Source: Nymphaea colorata
Lineage: Eukaryota > Streptophyta > Magnoliopsida > Nymphaeales > Nymphaeaceae
Assembly: GCF_008831285.2 (NCBI RefSeq)
Contig: NC_045142.1
Span: 26,179,876-26,239,875 of the forward strand
Length of the DNA: 60,000 nt
Reading direction: 5' to 3'
This document shows positions 1 to 12,100 of the stretch, in pieces (the stretch's first letter is position 1; the number at the start of each line of letters is the position of its first letter). The position numbers were made by a program, and so were the translations under genes. The notes under the pieces were generated by a model that saw only the letters and a list, made by a program, of their open reading frames with translations, ran no database searches and was not told the origin of the DNA.

Positions 1-2388
1 ATTTTGTAGTTCTTTCGTATTAAAAACCGTCAATCAAGCTTCCATATATCTTGTTAATATGTTAGTTGATGCAAACTGTATTGTTTCGTTTTATAGCCAA
101 TATGAAGTGAACTTTGTCAATGTGTGGAGAGAAGCAAACAAAGAACCTCAACGCGGCATTTATTATGCAGCATTGCCACATGTACAACACCTTGTCAAGA
201 TGCAGCACTGTCTATGTAATGTGTGCCCACAAAAAATGTCACATATGACAAGCAACCTTACAAGGAGCTAACCACTTAGCCTAGAGCTGAGATATTGGCA
301 TTTAAAATGGAAGTAGATTTTTATTCTTTGTGGTGAATCAATGGCGAGCTTCAACTACCAAGCCAAGTTGAGGCGAAGGAATGGTAGATTGGAGATTTGA
401 TCTAATGCCTTCAACTTGACTAAGGCTCGCCATCAGGGCTGGCCCTGCTCGATAAGGAGTTAGACTTGAGCTAGAAGTCGTGCTTGGCTTGACTACTCGA
501 GGGCTCGACCTCGTTAAAATTTAAAAACATATTTTAAATGTAAAATAATGTATAAATTAAATAAAATATCGGGCCAACCGGACCAGCCCGACAACCGGTG
601 CCTGATTTTCGGACCTCAGCTAGGGTGTAGTTTGGTTGGATACTGGGTACACGTTTGGTACCCAACTCGTGAAACTTAGGAGAAGACACATGGTTTGTGT
701 TTTTAAAGGACCGTTCGACAATAGTAATAGGTTGTTATTGTTTTATAAACGTGTTATACAAATTAAGGTAGATCCATAAAACACTATAACATAATGCTTC
801 ATTCATTTGAAGCAAACTTTGTTGAATCCACGGAACAACAAACTACGTTGAATCAACGGAACAGTGACAACCTGTTCCCATTAATGCCAAAAGTCCTCAT
901 AAAGAGACGTTTCATACGAAAAACATTACATTGTATTATTGGAATAAATATTTGCATAATACATATTTCATGAACAGTATATTTTTGCCTTGTAAAATGT
1001 GATATGATTTTGACAAAGATTTGGTAGTTGAACTTGAGAATACCTTCTACAATCACATCATGTTCCGCGTCACCAGAAGATTGTGTTATTCGATCAGGTA
1101 TTCTGAGAACATGTGTTATGAATTGGGAATAGAGAAGGTTTAGGATTGGAAATTTGTGGATTTTATGCGTAGCAAATATACGAATTCGAATCCAAATTTT
1201 AATGGAATTAATGGATCCGAGTACGAACCATTTGCAAATCTAATATTCACCACATGCTTCAAGCAGTAGTAACCAATGAGCAGTATACGTGAAGGTGCGA
1301 AATATTATCAGGTACCACCTTGGATGAGTCGCCCATAAATCTTGACCATTCACTCGGCTATCAATATGGTGCAGGCAAATACAGGGGCAGAGTCCGGATT
1401 TTGTTTAGGAGTGGGCCGGCACTCTACCTCTCGATTAGGGTAGGGCCAAACTGAATTCTAATACAAAAAATACATTACGCAATTAAAAAATATTTTTTAA
1501 ATGTAAAAAAATTATTTTTCATTAATTGAAGTGAGGCCCGCTTCCCTCCGCCCCCGAGCAAATAAATGATTCAGATTCAGGTCGAATCCAGTATTCTCAT
1601 AACTCAATTCAATCAGACAGTATGTAATTAGATTCTAGTTCAGACCAGACTTGTACCTTTGCTTTTAACAATTGATTGTTTATCTCACCCTTATCAAACC
1701 TTGGACTCGCATTTGAAATATTAAATTATGAAACTACATATAGAATTTTATTAAAATAACAATGAGATTCAAATTTCTCTACCAGATATGTTTAAGCATA
1801 TTCAAAGTAAAATAAGTAGCTAGATATATTCGGGCATCGAGCTGACTTAAAAAGTGGAGCTCAGGATGGGCGGTAGCTCGACAGCTTGACCCAAGTATAA
1901 TAAAATATAATATATCAAGATGATTAAATACAACAAAAACAAATATTTTAAATTAAATATTGTTAAAAATAAATTATTGGCCCGACTTAGGTGGACTTGG
2001 TATTGAGCTCTGTATACAAAGTAAACTTGGACTCTAAAATTGGAGGGAAATTTTTAATCCGACTGATAATTTAAAAAATACGGTACATGTTTTCAAATAT
2101 TCTAAGGAGAGGTGTTGTTGTTAACAATTTACAGATAAGTACCCAACTTAAGCATCGTTTTTTAGATTAAAATTTTAATCGATTAAAATGTCATTTCCGT
2201 TGTCTTCCTAATGCCCAACTACTTTTTGTTGGAAAGGTCCAACACTTTCTGATCTTGCGCGTATTAGTGGAGGCCAAACCAGAATTTTTTTAGGAGTGGG
2301 CCAAACGATTCACTATTTGAGCTAAGAGGAGTGATAGGTAGAGTCAAGGGGAGCGACGGATAGGATCAAAAGGAGCAACAAGTCCAAC
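1..2388. other. Intergenic region upstream of MDN1, no gene recognised
   Basis: I see no convincing gene here. The open frames are short and lack recognisable domains. The region has several AT-rich islands (near 510-575, 1470-1530 and 1895-1980), each followed by a GC-rich GGCC-containing stretch. The phrase TTTAGGAGTGGGCC occurs near 1404 and, almost identically, near 2290. This looks like old dispersed plant repeat debris, but I cannot assign a family. Confidence 0.5.
2297..2302 (+). promoter_or_regulatory. Candidate site II element (TGGGCC)
   Basis: TGGGCC matches the plant site II consensus TGGGCY. Together with telo-boxes, this motif is common in promoters of ribosomal-protein and ribosome-biogenesis genes. 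It lies about 490 bp upstream of the MDN1 start codon. A six-base match can be chance and the transcription start is unknown, so this is only a candidate. Its pairing with the telo-box at 2623 raises its credibility. Confidence 0.35.
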
Positions 2389-2410
2389 CAAACTAAAAAT
2401 AATTTGATTT

Positions 2411-2446
2411 TTTCAATATATTATATATTTTCAATATATTATATAT
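2411..2446 (+). promoter_or_regulatory. TATA-rich tandem repeat, candidate core promoter
   Basis: An 18-bp AT-rich unit (TTTCAATATATTATATAT) occurs twice in perfect tandem at 2411-2428 and 2429-2446. Each copy contains TATATA-like sequence. It lies about 350 bp upstream of the MDN1 start codon, so it could supply the TATA box if the 5' UTR is roughly 300 nt. It could equally be a neutral AT-rich repeat. Confidence 0.35.
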
Positions 2447-2596
2447 TTTCTTTGGCTCAACGGCCCCCCTCCCTCCGCCTTTGCCGATTAGTAGGCACGA
2501 AACAAGAACAGGTGGCGTTAAGGAAATATCAGATAACGGAGGTAGCTCTGAGAACAATTCCAAAAGTGGCTTGGCGCCCGGTAAAGTGATGCCCGG

Positions 2597-2656
2597 ATGA
2601 GCTTCAAACGGCACCGACTTAAAAACCCTAAACCCTTAGAAAAAGACCGCCAATAA
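2597..2656 (+). other. Possible upstream ORF (19 codons) in the MDN1 leader
   Basis: An ATG at 2597 opens a 19-codon frame ending in TAA at 2654-2656. Another ATG at 2589 gives only a two-codon frame. Both would be uORFs if transcription starts upstream of about 2590. The longer one overlaps the telo-box. Whether they are in the mRNA depends on the unknown transcription start. Confidence 0.3.
2623..2635 (+). promoter_or_regulatory. Telo-box (AAACCCTAAACCC)
   Basis: AAACCCTAAACCC is an extended plant telo-box, 154 bp upstream of the MDN1 ATG. Telo-boxes are typical promoter or leader elements of plant genes for ribosomal proteins and ribosome assembly factors, often paired with site II motifs. 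This fits MDN1's role in 60S maturation. The match is exact. Its function here is inferred from position and gene identity. Confidence 0.6.
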
Positions 2657-2788
2657 CCCTCTCCGCGCATTGCCCCGCGCTAAAGAGACCCAGACAGCAA
2701 CGTCCGTCGTCTCTGAACCGTAACGAGCTCCTCCGCTTCTTGAACTCCTTACAGCAGCAAAGAGAAGTGAAGAGAACCGAGTCTAGGA

Positions 2789-5700
2789 ATGGCGGACGAA
2801 CGGCGTCGTCTTCTCCGCAAAGCGTTAGACAGGCTAATCGCTCGCTGCGTCCCTCTTCAATCCGATCAGAGATTCGTTGCTCTCTTGCAGAAGGTATTGG
2901 GACGGTTGCGGCTTCTTTTTCCTCTTGGCAGACATGGCGTTCTTTCTTGTGATGTTTATCAGATAATTGTGTTATTAGCAGGGGGTGTCGCTCGAGGAAG
3001 AGGAAGTGTTGGAAGCGGTGACGGATATCTTTTTGGACCCGGAATTTACACTCCCTGTACTGGGATGCTTTCGGGCCTTCACGCGAAGAATTGTCGCCAG
3101 AGTGCTTGAACTTCTCCGTCTTATGCATGAACGTTCGGGGGAGATGATGGATATCGACGGCGGGGAGGGCCGTGGGTTCCAATTCTATTTTAGAAGCGGT
3201 TGGAGCCTGCGACTACATGAGTTTGCGGTATTTGCTTTTGGAAGGAGCCTGGCATTGGCTCCATTCGTCTTAGGGTAGGCTTCTTTCGCTGCCCATCGGG
3301 CCTGATCACACTTTTTCATTAGGTTCTTTGTATTTCGCTGTTCTGCGTCCCCCCCGTATTCTGTTGAATAGTCACTCGTAATTGAATTGTCATTTTGTGG
3401 TTATCATACCCTGAACGAGTAATTCTTGTTGTCTCTTCTGATATTTGAATTTGCCCTGGATATCAAGCAACGGAATTGACATCTCATAGGAAGCTGCACG
3501 CAGCCCTGGTCAAGTCTGTTCCGCTTAATGTCTCCTTCACGGCGTGAGATGGACTTGTCCTGTTTCTCCATGGGTTTGGTATGGTGTTTAACTATTTCGG
3601 TTCTTCAAATGAATTCTGAACACCGTTATGTTTTTCTGAAATGGAAGAATGCATCGACTGGTTGATGCTGCAGGGGCATTGCGATACAAAACAATGGGGA
3701 TATCCAAATTGATGCAAAACAGTCCATATGTCATTGGCTAAACCGTCTATATGTTTCGTTCATTTCAGTGGCGTTCAATCTTATTTTTTGCATATATATT
3801 TCTTGAGATGAAATTATATCTGCTGTTACTCTGCATATTTATGTGTGTGTGTGTGCATGTGATGTCCAATTCCTGGGTGTGTTATTTGCATTAACAATGA
3901 ATTTTAATACAATTTGAAATAGCGAATGCTTTTTTCCTTTGTGTCAACTGCTAAATCCTTTGGCTAGGAGGAATCCGTGCTGTAATTGAATAAAAGAACC
4001 GCTAAAGCTACTACTTGTCATGTTCGAGCGCAATGCTTGCAACCTTTCCATAAAAGGAGAGTAGCATCTTGCAGCTTTTCTTGCCTAGACTAGAATAGAA
4101 ATGGAAGGACGTTCATCTTATTAGGAATAGAATGGTTTCCTTTTAGTAATAAAACTATACCTATCGAGGAGAATCTGTGAAACAGTGGTAAAATAATATA
4201 ACTGCACAAATAATGTATTTTAGCAACCTATGGCCAAGAATGGTACCCTTCATTTCAAACATATGCTATTTATGGATTTTGAAGTTCAGTTTCAAAAGTA
4301 TGAAATATGAACTGTCATAGGAGGGCATATGTAAATACAGATTTCAAGCCTACATGTTAAATAAATAATAAATATAATGAGCTATTGAGCTTACAATCTT
4401 GGGTAGTGGACCTGTTCAAACTCATGGACATGCTTGTTCAACATGTGCATTTTTGGCATCGGTTTCAATGTGTATTTGATGCATGGGTATTGTTGAAGCC
4501 TGCTTTGTCAACATGAAAATCAAATTAGAATCACTTTGGACCATGCTTCTGTTTGGTAAGAAGTATGTTATTGCTTCTCTTCTAGTTGAGACATGTTGGA
4601 ATGATGATGAAAGGAATCCACATCATTAGGAGAAGATGTTAATGAAAGTTTGGACAATCTTTTAATGGGTATGTCAAAAGAGAGAAGAAACTTGTACAAC
4701 TTGGAAGTCTGAGGGTTACAGAACAGGCATTTAAAACAACACCGTATAATGATGGAGAGGATGATCAGTGCATCATGGGCCTTGTGTTTTTTTGTGTGCG
4801 TACGTGTGTTTTCTTGTTTTCACCTGTAGGATAAAGGGCACTTGATGCTCTGTATTCGCAGCCTTAAATGTGATGGTGGTGTTTTGACTTGTCAAATGTT
4901 TACTACCAAATTACCATATTATATTGGTTCTATGCAAGCGAAGATGGAAATGTCCAATTTATGCTACTAAAACACCCTATTTGTGTTGTTCGATACCTGT
5001 TCCTCCTAGCGAACAATTGTAGGAACTATCAACAATTTATGCTGTAGTACTGTTCTTGGCCTGTTTTTTTCCCCTCTGTTGGAATGAACTCTTTATTTTT
5101 GATTCTTTACCCCCACTGAGAGTACAGATGAAACTTACTGGTTCTTGGAAGATTTTTTCTGCTGCATTTTTTTAATAAAATTTGAGATACTTATCTGCAT
5201 TTTTTTTACTTGATGTAGGTCAATATTAAATTATTTCCAATTTGCTCCTCCTCCCTTTGAATGCCTCAGACAAAGTTCTTTTGCTGCTACATGTCAGGTT
5301 TGTTATTATCTTTCTGTTCACTGAGGCCTCTCTTAGGATACTGGCAAAACATTGTTTTTGACTTGTCTTCTCTTCTGTATATGTTTTTTTCTTTTTCATT
5401 TATTTATTTATTCTTGGGGGAGCATGCTGTGAATAATACATGCATCCTTAATCCATTGGTCCCATTCCTTTCAGGGAAAAATGCAAGTGAGGAAAATAAA
5501 AATTTGTTTGTGTTTCTACTTCTGCATGACTTGACTATCTATAAAATTTCATTTCCAGGATACAGCTCACTTGCTAAATGTCATTCGAGCATCCTACCGC
5601 CTCCTTGAACTAGAGCCTCATGTTTTCTCTGGGCTATGGGACTGGTCTTGTGTCCAAGACCTACTTCATTGGTCTGAAATCATTGAACCAAGCGAAGGTT

Positions 5701-6128
5701 CAGAGGAGGAAATTTTGGACATTAGATGGTGCTGCATACAAGTATTATCAGTTATCCTGAGAATGAGTGATAGACCAAGCAAAAACCTGGGTCTCACCAC
5801 CAACATTGGTCTTGGATGCTTTCTCCGGTTGGTTTATGTTCAATAATATATTTGACTTTTTTTATTATTTTTGGGAGATGGAAGTTATGATTATTTGCAT
5901 AAAAAATCTGATCTGGGGCGAAATTTATTTTGGCAGTTGGGAGGATTTTTGTCAGGATATCTCAATTGAAAAGGCTGGATGGCTTATGGAAGAAAACAAA
6001 GAGGAGGACACGGGGACCTCAAATGACAACGATACTCTGTGTGATAAGCTTTCTCTTTACAACTCTCTGATAACATCAGACGGCCACGGCCATGATATCC
6101 TAAGAGTGGGTATCACTCAAAATAGACG
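2789..6128 (+). CDS. MDN1: MDN1 exons 1-5: N-terminal domain (residues 1-313)
   Basis: Exons: 2789-2893, 2982-3274, 5219-5297, 5559-5827 and 5937-6128. They encode the N-terminal helical domain before the AAA ring, beginning [13 protein letters not shown]. Midasin-like landmarks are the [16 protein letters not shown] stretch across the exon 2/3 junction and the FSGLWDWSC segment in exon 4. Exon 3 joins exon 4 directly (CAG then GAT) in frame. An acidic stretch just after an AG at about 5474, between them, is not needed and has no support as an exon. Intron 2 is long (3275-5218). Exon 5 ends after an acidic, low-conservation segment. Confidence 0.9.
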
Positions 6129-9100
6129 GTATATCATTCTTTTTGGATGCATTTTAGGTGATGTTTTGCGTATATCGAAGCCCTCATGCTAAAATATTTC
6201 CTTCTCAAGTTTCAGCAACACAATCTTGCCGTTCATCCTAACTTCAACCATGAAAAGGAGTTTTGACTCGGCTTTGCTGGCACTAAGTCAAGAATGGCCC
6301 GTTCTTCTCCATGGTCCTATAGGTTCAGGGAAGACTGCTTTAATTAATGAAATGGCACGAGTTGCTGGCAAGAGAGGTTTACTTCTGTTTTCATCCGCCT
6401 CTGAAGTTTGTTTATTGATTAGGTTCTTTCTGGTTTTTTCATTTCATAGATTTCTGGTAAGGTGTTGGACAAACATTCAAGTGTGCTTTGTTGTTTGGAT
6501 CAAATTATAACTTTTCTTATATTCTAAGTTTACATCCTTTTTTGTCTTCATAATAGTTGCGAGTGGTAGTTTGCTTTCTACTTGTACTTTCCTAAATTGC
6601 ATCAGTTCGTAGTTTGTTTAATTCCATGTGATGTGTCTTCGTGGCCTTTTGATGCAAGTCGAAACTTGAAGAATAGAAATTCGAACTTTCTAAAGCTAAA
6701 GTAGTTACACTAGGTGACAACAAAGTAGATGAGGAAACAACTCAAACAAAGTAACATCTTTCTTTTTCTTTCGACTTCAACGTATCATCCAAAATCAAAT
6801 CGTTGCCCATTTATATGGACGAGAGTAGCAATGGGTCGGGTCCTGAACAAATACCCCGAATCCGAATGGATCCACATAGATAAAAAATGAACATACTTAC
6901 ATAATGGATCTCAAAACAATATATGTAAACCAAAATTACAATTCAACCCTTGGTGCGTCTCGAGTATCTACGTAGGGGTACCTCCTCTCGACTATGCTCC
7001 TGGTCCACAGGGGATTCCACTGTTGAAAACTCATGATCTGCACTGACGCCCAAAGGTGGGACCTGAGGCGGGGAATTGGAACCGGGAGAGTGATGTGTCT
7101 GGTCCTGCTCTGCATCACCTTTGCTTGGGGTTGTTTTCTAGTCTATAGAAAAATTTGGCTTTCTACGGTAGACTGTTGAAGGTTATTGGTATACGGGTCC
7201 AGATCTGGACCCGATCCAGTATGTCCTTATTAGGGCATACTTATAGCATTGTAACCCTAATCTTTGGAGTTAATGAAATCTTAGAGAGAGAGTCTGGCGG
7301 CTAGTGGGCACCGGCTCCTCCTCATCCGTGGTTTTTTTCCCTCTAGTTGAGGGTTGTTTCCATGTTACATCGTGATCGTCGTTTTGTTCCTCTCCTTGTT
7401 CATGTTTCTACATGGTATCAGAGCCGTGAAGTTCCGGCGTTACTGGTTGGTCATCTGTCTTTTGTTCGTGTTGGAGGAGGATTCGCCCGACACTGTTCAT
7501 CGCACGCACCTGACGCCTGCGCCCGACGCTTGTGCCCGAGCTTCGCCCGTTGCAACCGACGCCTCCACCCAGCGACGACCTGCCCAGCGCTGCTCAGGTT
7601 CTGGCCCTTTTTCCGGCGTCCCTCTCTTCCGTTTTCTGTCACCCGACGCATCGCCCAGCGTTGCCCTTTTTTCGGCAACCTAGCGCCGCCCTCTGCTTCC
7701 GCCTGGTTCTGCAACCCACCCAACGCCGCTCTCTCGGTTTTCCGGCGCTGCCCTCTTGCTGTCTCTACCGCCAGTGAGGTTTCGGCGTTCTCCTCCGTTT
7801 TGTCCGTTGCCTGCTCCCTGCCTATCTGTTTTTTTTTTTGTGCTGTGTTGTGCTGCTGCTTCCTGTCTCCCTTGTTGCCGAGACTTGCTCTCTGTCGCTG
7901 CCCTTGCTGCCGACCGGACGTCGCCCTTTGGTATTCCGCTGGTGCCTCTCGTGTTTTACCGCTGCCCGTGCCCGTTGCTAGACTGGTCTGTGATTATGGC
8001 AGCTTCTTCCTCGTCAACCATCAACACAAATCAAACTGAAATTGGGGCTTTTAGAACTGAGAATGTTCCCATGCAGGTCATCACTCTTCGCCTTACAAAG
8101 GAGAACTATTTCTCGTGGTCGCCTGCTATGACTATGGGGATTGCTGGCCGTGGTCGGATGGCCTATATCGATGGGAGCAACCCCGAACCAGCAAGAACAA
8201 GTGGTGTGTGGCATACTTGGTTTCTTGAGGATAATCAAGTGAAAACTTGGATTGTCAACTCCGTCTCCGCCGATATTCAGCCCCTTATCCTTCAGAAGAA
8301 GACTGCTAGAGACATGTGGGTGGTCCTAGAGCAAATGTATGACCAAAAGAAAACGACAATTCGTACTTACCAAATAATGAAGACAGTCTATGACATTCGA
8401 CAAGGGAACTCTTCTGTTGCAGAGTAATATGGGGCTTTGAAAGCCAAGTGGGAAGAGCTTGACTATCATTCTGATATTCCTTGGCATTGTCCCCAAGATC
8501 AGGCACTTTATGTTGCTCAGGAATGGAAAAACAGGGTGTTCCTCTTTTTAGCAGGTTTAAATGATGAGTTTGAAGGTGTTAGAAGCCAGATTCTGAATTC
8601 AGGAGAGGTGTCCAGTATTGAAGATGTGTACTCCTGTGTTGAAGCGGAAGAACAGAGAAGGCTTGTTACAAATGAGGGGAAGAGGGAACTTGTGCCCTAT
8701 CATGAGAGATCCGCTCTTGTGAGTCGTGGTCCTGGCGGCCCGTCTAGATCCCTTCGCAGATGCACTCACTGCAAGAAGACTGGTCACACTGTGGATTATT
8801 GTTGGGATCTTCATCCAGAGAAGAAGGGAAACAAAGGGAGGTCTTCTATTGGGAGGACGCCTATGTCTGAGGTGCAAAAATCCAGTGGAGAAAAAGTCTC
8901 CATTTCTGCTGTCCAGCTTCGTGAACTGAGGGCCTACTTGGGTCGGATCGATGTCAACCAGGCCGCGACACCTGATGAGACAAAGGCTAATCAAGCTCTT
9001 GCAGTTATTGGCGATACAAGTAACTCTTCTGTGGGGGAATGGATTGTGGATAGTGGTGCCACTCACCACATGACAGGTAACCCAAAATTGTTTCATGAAT

Positions 9101-12100
9101 ATAAGTTATCTTCGGGAAGAGAACGAGTTTCTCTCGCAGATGGTTCATCTACTGTTGTGGCAGGCGAAGGGACTCTGTCCTTGTTGGACAAATTTCATGT
9201 GCGGGGAGCATTACATGTTCCCCAGTTTCCCTTAAATCTCTTGTCAGTTAATAAACTTACAAGAGCTGAACTGTGAACTTGTTTTTTCTACCGACCGTTG
9301 TGTTTTGCAGGACTTGGTGACAGGGAAGCGGATTGGGATTGATTTGGCGTCTGATGGCCTATACCGTCTTCCCATGCATGTGGCTACAACTCTTATGACA
9401 ACCATTAGCAAGACAGAAAAACGGAGAGAAGATTGTCTTCAGTCTTTTTTGTACTGGCATGAACGTTTTGGGCATTTACCTTTTGGGATTTTGAAACAGT
9501 TGTTTCCCGCTTTGTGTTCTTCTTTGAACTTGTCTTTGATTTCTTGTGATGTGTGTCAGTTTGCCAAACATGTGAGGGCTTCGTACCCTGTTTCTACTAG
9601 TTGTGTTAATGAAGTTTTTTCTTTGGTTTACTCGGATGTGTGGGGGCCTTCGGGAATTCATACCCGTCAAGGTTTTCAGTATTTTATCACTTTTATTGAT
9701 GATTACTCTCGGGCTACCTTTGTGTACTTGTTAAAAGATCGCAGTGAGGTTCCTCATATCATAGAGACTTTCATCCTTCTTGTGCACACTCAATATGGTG
9801 GCAATATTAAAACCTTCAAGTCCGATAATGCCCGTGAGTATATGTGTCAGTCTGTTGAGGATTTTCTGTTGAGGATTTTCTTCGACAAAGGGGGATTGTT
9901 CATGAGACTTATTGTAGTTATACCCCTCCACAAAATGGAGTGGCTGAAAGAAAAAATCGCCAGCTTCTTAATGTCACCAGGGCCCTTCTGTTTCAGAGAA
10001 ATCTTCCCAAACACTATTGGGGTGATGCTGTCCTCACTAGTGCGTATCTCATCAACCGCATGCCCAGTCGTGTTCTGAATGGTCGGACTCCCCATTCATT
10101 ACTTCCTGGCAGTCGTCCACCATTTCTACTTCCTCCTCGTGTTTTTGGTTGTGTGTGTTTTATACATAATCACAGCCCCAATATTAAAAAACTTGATCCC
10201 AGGTCTATCAAAGGTGTGTTTGTTGGGTATTCCCGTACTCAAAAAGGATACAGATGTATTGACCCCCTCACTGGTAGAGTTTATGTTACGAGAGATGTTA
10301 CCTTCTTGGAACATGCCTCTTACTTTGGTGAGAATCCTCTTCAGGGGGAGAAGTCTGTGGTTAGGGAAGAGTATTCTCAGAGTCAGAAACTCCAATTTAC
10401 AGATTTTTTGGACTACAGGAAAGCAGAACCTCTCACTGTTGTTGATGTGGCTGAGAAGGAGGAAGGGTGTGACACTGGTATTGAGAAAGAAGGCAATCGT
10501 TTGTTTGGACAGGTCTACTCTAGACGAGGTGTTCGGACAGAGGATGTGACTTGTGGTGCGAGATCTACTGCCAATCCCAATGCCACTCCTTCCTTGGATG
10601 AACCAAGTCCTACCTTGAAGACTCAAGATGAGGGTGAAAAGAAAAATGAAGATCTTCCCATTGCCCTGAGAAAGGGTGTCAGGTCATGTACTCAACACCC
10701 TATTGGTAATTTTGTATCTTATTCCAGACTTGGCAAGGACTACAAGTATTTTGTTTCTTCTCTTTCCTTGGCTGTGATTCCCAGGACCGTTGCTGAAGCT
10801 CAAAGTGATTCCAAGTGGGCTGATGCTATGGAAGAAGAAATGGAAGCCTTGAGAAGAAACATGACATGAGAAGTTGTGAAGATTCCTGAGACGGCTCACC
10901 TAGTTGGATCCAAATGAGTGTATACCATTAAGTACAAACCAGATGGAAGTGTTGAAAGATATAAAGCTCGTCTTGTGGCCAAGGGGTTTAGCCAAAAATA
11001 TGAAATTGACTACTTGGAGACCTTTGCTCCTGTTGCGAAAATGAAGACAGTTAGAGTTGTTATATCCCTAGCTGTGATGAAGAAGTGGAAAATGTACCAA
11101 CTAGATGTTAAGAATGCCTTCCTCAATGGTGACCTCGAAGAAGAAGTCTATATGCATATGCCTCCAGGATATGAAGAACCAGAGAAGTGCTGTAAGCTGA
11201 AAAAGGCCTTATATGGCCTCAAGCAGTCACCCAGAGCATGGTTCGAACGACTGAGACGAGTAATGCAACATCATGGGTACAAACAAGGGAATGGAGATCA
11301 CACTCTATTTGTGAAGAAAAAAGAGGGCAGGGTCACTCTTCTACTTGTTTATGTGGATGACATGATAGTCACAGGAAATGATGAGGAGGAGATCATCAAG
11401 TTAAAAGGGTTACTAGCTACAGAATTTGATCTCAAGGATCTTGGCAAGCTGAGGTATTTCCTTGGTATTGAGATTGCTAGATCTAGTACTGGCCTTGTGC
11501 TAAACCAAAGGAAATACACATTAGACCTGTTGGAAGAGACTGGTCAATTGGGGTGTAGACCTGCTTCTACCCCACTTGACATAGGACACAAGTTGAGACT
11601 TAGAGATGGAGAGCTGCTCGGTGAAGAAGCTAAGGGAAGTTATCAACGTCTGGTTGGGAAATTGATCTATCTTACTCTCACGAGACCAGATATTACCTTT
11701 GCGGTGAATGTATTGAGTCAATTTATGCATGCACCTACTGATGCACATTTGAAGGCTGTGGACAGAGTTTTATGTTACTTGAAGAGAAATCCTGGCAAGG
11801 GACTCTTGTATGTGAAACAAGAGACTGTTGAGATCGAGAGGTATTCTGATGCAGACTGGGCAGGTTGTGCTGATACTAGACGGTCTACTACAGGGTACTG
11901 TGTCTACTTAGGAGGAAACCTTGTAGTATGGAGGAGTAAGAGACAGGATGTATGTTTTCGGTCTAGTGCAGAGGCAGAATATAGAGCCGTTGCTATGAGA
12001 GTGTCAGAGTTACTATGGTTGAAAATATTGTTGACTGATATTGGAATAGAGATTGAAGGACCTATAAAGATGTACTGTGACAACAAGTCTGCTATCAACT

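Noticed and set aside
2628-3182. A 184-codon open frame on the minus strand over MDN1 exons 1-2
   Set aside because: It is the shadow of GC-rich MDN1 exons, has no recognisable domain, and the + strand reading is clearly midasin.
5475-5558. Possible extra exon (acidic, beginning after an AG at about 5474) between exons 3 and 4
   Set aside because: Exons 3 and 4 join in frame directly and give the expected midasin continuity. The extra segment is not needed.
7347-7995. Long open frames in the leader of element 1 (for example 7347-8039)
   Set aside because: They are C/T-rich low-complexity translations in a retrotransposon leader. Gag clearly starts at 7996.
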